64,000 bases of DNA from Closterium sp. Naga37s-1. Its lineage: Eukaryota; Streptophyta; Zygnematophyceae; Desmidiales; Closteriaceae. Under the pieces are notes generated by a model. It made no database searches. It saw nothing but the letters and a program-made list of their open reading frames with translations, and had not been told where the DNA came from. Within the stretch, counting starts at the first letter, position 1, and every line of letters starts with the position of its first letter. The stretch is from assembly GCA_947471745.1 (NCBI GenBank), contig CANJKZ010000548.1:184001-248000 (forward strand), given 5' to 3'. Made by a program: the position numbers and the translations under genes. This document shows positions 61,901-64,000 of this stretch, piece after piece.

Positions 61901-63660
61901 GTGGTGGAAGTCCAGCCTGGACCACGGCATATAGGTCTAATTCGGAGGCCGCCCGATATCTTCGTACCGGCCGCCTTCAACACGGTCTACGACGAGGTCG
62001 ACGACGACCTGCTGTACGACGACGCCGAGGAGGATGAAGTCCTGCCGGAGCTTGACCCCTACATGCACGCCGACCCCGAGCACCGCTGGACATCTCCACG
62101 ATGACGGTGAAGAAGGTGTTGGCAAGCTGGAAGGGCAAGGCGGTGAAGGCCGCCATGGAGGAGGAGATCTGCAGCCTCATCAGCATGGGGACCTGGGAGC
62201 TGGTCAAACGCCCACCTGAGGGTAACATCATGAAGAACCGGTGGGTGTTGACAACGAAGTACGACATCGACGACACCGTCGAGCGAGAGATGACGAGGCT
62301 GGTCGTGAAGGGCTTCACGCAGGTGTATGGCGCCAACTACGACGAGACATACGCACCGGTGAGCAGCTACGTTACGTTGAGAATCTTCCTCAGTATCGTC
62401 GTCATCCTCGACCTCAACCTGATGCACGTCGACATGAAGAACGCCTTCCTGCAGAGCAAGCTCGACCGGGTGCTGTACAAGTACCAGCCGAACTACTTCA
62501 ACGACGGGACCAACCGGGTGTGCAAGTTGCTGAAGAGCCTGTACGGGCTGAAACAGTCGCCGCTGCTATGGTACAGGGCTCTCAACAACGTGCTGCTAGG
62601 CAATGGCTGGAAGAAGAGCCAGGTCGACACGGCACTCTACTTCAAGGTCAGTGATGAGAGTGTGGCCTGCTGGGTGCTGGTCTACGTCGACGACCTACTC
62701 GCCGCCAGCAGCAGCCCTGCAATGATGAAGGAGCTGCTGGAGGCCGCCTTCGAGCTGCGCGAGTTTTGCCGGTGCAGTACCTCGGGCTAGAGATCGTGCG
62801 CGACAGGCCGGCGAAGTAGCTGTGGCTGCACCAGCAGGGCTATGCCGACAAGCTGCGTAGGCGCTAATTGACGAGGAGCAGACGGGCGCACCCCGAAGAC
62901 GCCAGTCTCGATCGACGCCTACGCCGAGCTCATGTTCGACGACGAGAAGGCACAGGAGCGCCAGGAGGAGGAGTACCGGCAGAAGGTCAGCTCGCTGCAG
63001 TTCGCGGCGACGACGACGAGGCCGGACATCACCTTCGCCTGCACCAAGCTGGGGAGCGGTCTTATGGTGAGGAGAGACCAGCACTGGCGTGAGGTCGACC
63101 GCTGCCTCGCCTACCTCGCCAACACGCGTGACACCGCCCCGGAGTTCGGCGGTGGACCAGAGTCGCTGGAACTGGTCGGCTACGTGGACGCCGACGATGC
63201 CAGCGACAAGTTGAACCGGACGCGCACGGGCGGCTATGTGTTCGTATACGGAGGGGCCACAGTCTCCTGGTCGAGCCAGCGCATCAAGTGCGCCACGCTG
63301 TCGTTGATCGAGTCGGAGCACGTGGCGGCAACCGAAGCCGGCAAGGAGGGTCGCCGCCTTCGCTTCCTCCTTGCAGAGTTCCGGCAGCTGGACGCCGGGA
63401 CGCCGACCGTCCTTCGAGTGGACAACTAGTCGGCCATCACGGTCGCCGAGAGCATGGGGCTGACTGGCAACCTCATGCACATGGAGCGGCGACAAGCCTG
63501 GCTGTAGCACATGGTAAAGCGCGGGAAATTCACGCTGAAGTACATCCCGACCACCGAGCAGCCGGCCGATTTCCAGACGGAGGCGCTACACTACCCGGCC
63601 TTCAACCGGTGCTCCGTCGCAATCGGTCAAGCGCGACTGGCCGACGTGGGCGACGGTGAC
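61901..63660 (+). pseudogene. element C reverse transcriptase and RNase H region
   Basis: Copia reverse transcriptase (L-V-V-K-G-F-T-Q-V-Y-G-A-N-Y-D-E-T-Y-A-P-V, D-M-K-N-A-F-L-Q-S-K-L, Y-V-D-D near 62685) and RNase H (Y-V-D-A-D-D-A-S-D, G-G-Y-V-F-V-Y-G-G-A-T-V-S-W) are both clear. Fossil. Confidence 0.8.
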
Positions 63661-63806
63661 AACGACGTGCAGCAGTAGGTGCCATGCCGTCTTGCATGGC
63701 TGGTGCGGTGACCGGCGTACTGTGTGTTCTGTGCACGCCGACTCGCTATTCTCCGAGTGGTGCTGCCGTGTGGGCTGGGGGCCCAAGCGTAAACGCGGCA
63801 GGGGAG

Positions 63807-64000
63807 TGTACCCGGCAGTTGTGGTTGGCCCCGTCCGCGCTTGGGCGGAGCGGACTTCGTAGTTGGGTGTACGTGGAGTGCAGTAGATCAGCTTTTGTGG
63901 GCGACGCCGAGTTCGGCATGCAGGTCGACGAGTTGGCTGACCTGCACATGGCCAGTGCCTACGCCGCCGACAACGGGGAGCCGGCGGCCGACCTGACCTG
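63807..64000 (+). repeat. start of 3' LTR of element C
   Basis: TGTACCCGGCAGTTGTGGTTGG follows the purine tract and matches 57457-57650 with scattered differences. Cut by the window edge. Confidence 0.85.

Larger units (their letters stand above)
57457..64000 (+). mobile_element. Ty1/copia element C (broken, cut by window edge)
   Basis: Same family as A. The 5' LTR (57457-58413, 957 bp) starts TGTCAACGGGGGTTGTGG and ends GTCTCCGCA; TGGTGCGGTGAGCACGG follows. The purine tract GGCAGGGGAG precedes the 3' LTR at 63807, which continues beyond the window. Gag, protease, integrase, reverse transcriptase and RNase H regions occur in copia order. It looks broken in about ten places, so it is an older copy. 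The right target duplication is outside the window. Confidence 0.88.

Overview
The window is eukaryotic nuclear DNA from a streptophyte: a land plant or, more likely on feel, a charophyte alga such as a zygnematophyte. Evidence for a plant-lineage nucleus is a receptor-like kinase gene with spliceosomal introns, an array of leucine-rich-repeat (LRR) exons that are each exactly 72 bases long and spliced in phase 2 (the classic plant LRR-kinase exon), and many Ty1/copia elements primed from initiator-Met tRNA. Nothing bacterial, organellar or CRISPR-like is present. The species is a guess; the gene architecture is not.

Layout. (1) 1-20.9 kb: the left end of the LRR exon array (one exon at 1614-1685) followed by a nest of copia elements: a long LTR (family B) carrying a 546-bp hAT element; a large copia element A (4318-17147) that is itself split by a whole-looking copia element F (8119-14013); then the gag-only interior and 3' LTR of B (17148-20165). 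(2) 20.4-32.0 kb: more LRR exons with near-identical introns, peppered with short inverted-repeat transposons (three with clean 8-bp target duplications), minisatellites and a 35-copy, 23-bp satellite. (3) 33.8-36.7 kb: the best host gene, an eight-exon receptor-like kinase whose splice phases all agree (about 488 residues). (4) 37-45.8 kb: a tandem duplication of about 1.6 kb of unique sequence, in which only the first copy took up a TA-flanked inverted-repeat element and a small non-autonomous LTR element (E, itself holding a solo LTR G), then fossil copia integrase and an inverted LTR. (5) 45.8-49.8 kb: quiet, mostly unassigned DNA with a tRNA-derived SINE-like segment. (6) 49.8-57.3 kb: element D, a nearly whole minus-strand copia element with two identical 125-bp LTRs, the youngest insertion here. 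(7) 57.5-64 kb: element C, a broken copia element of the same family as A, running off the right edge.

How it fits together. The host content is one LRR/receptor-kinase locus (or neighbouring relics of several); nearly everything else is transposable elements, many dateable because an empty site survives in a duplicated copy. The most surprising points are: both copies of LTR B are followed by the same host intron, which a simple 5'/3' LTR pair cannot explain; element F ends in two different LTRs in series; B appears to be a gag-only copia; and two copia families share an atypical C-x13-C-x3/4-H-x4-C gag motif. Copia elements are described as fossils without detailing individual lesions.
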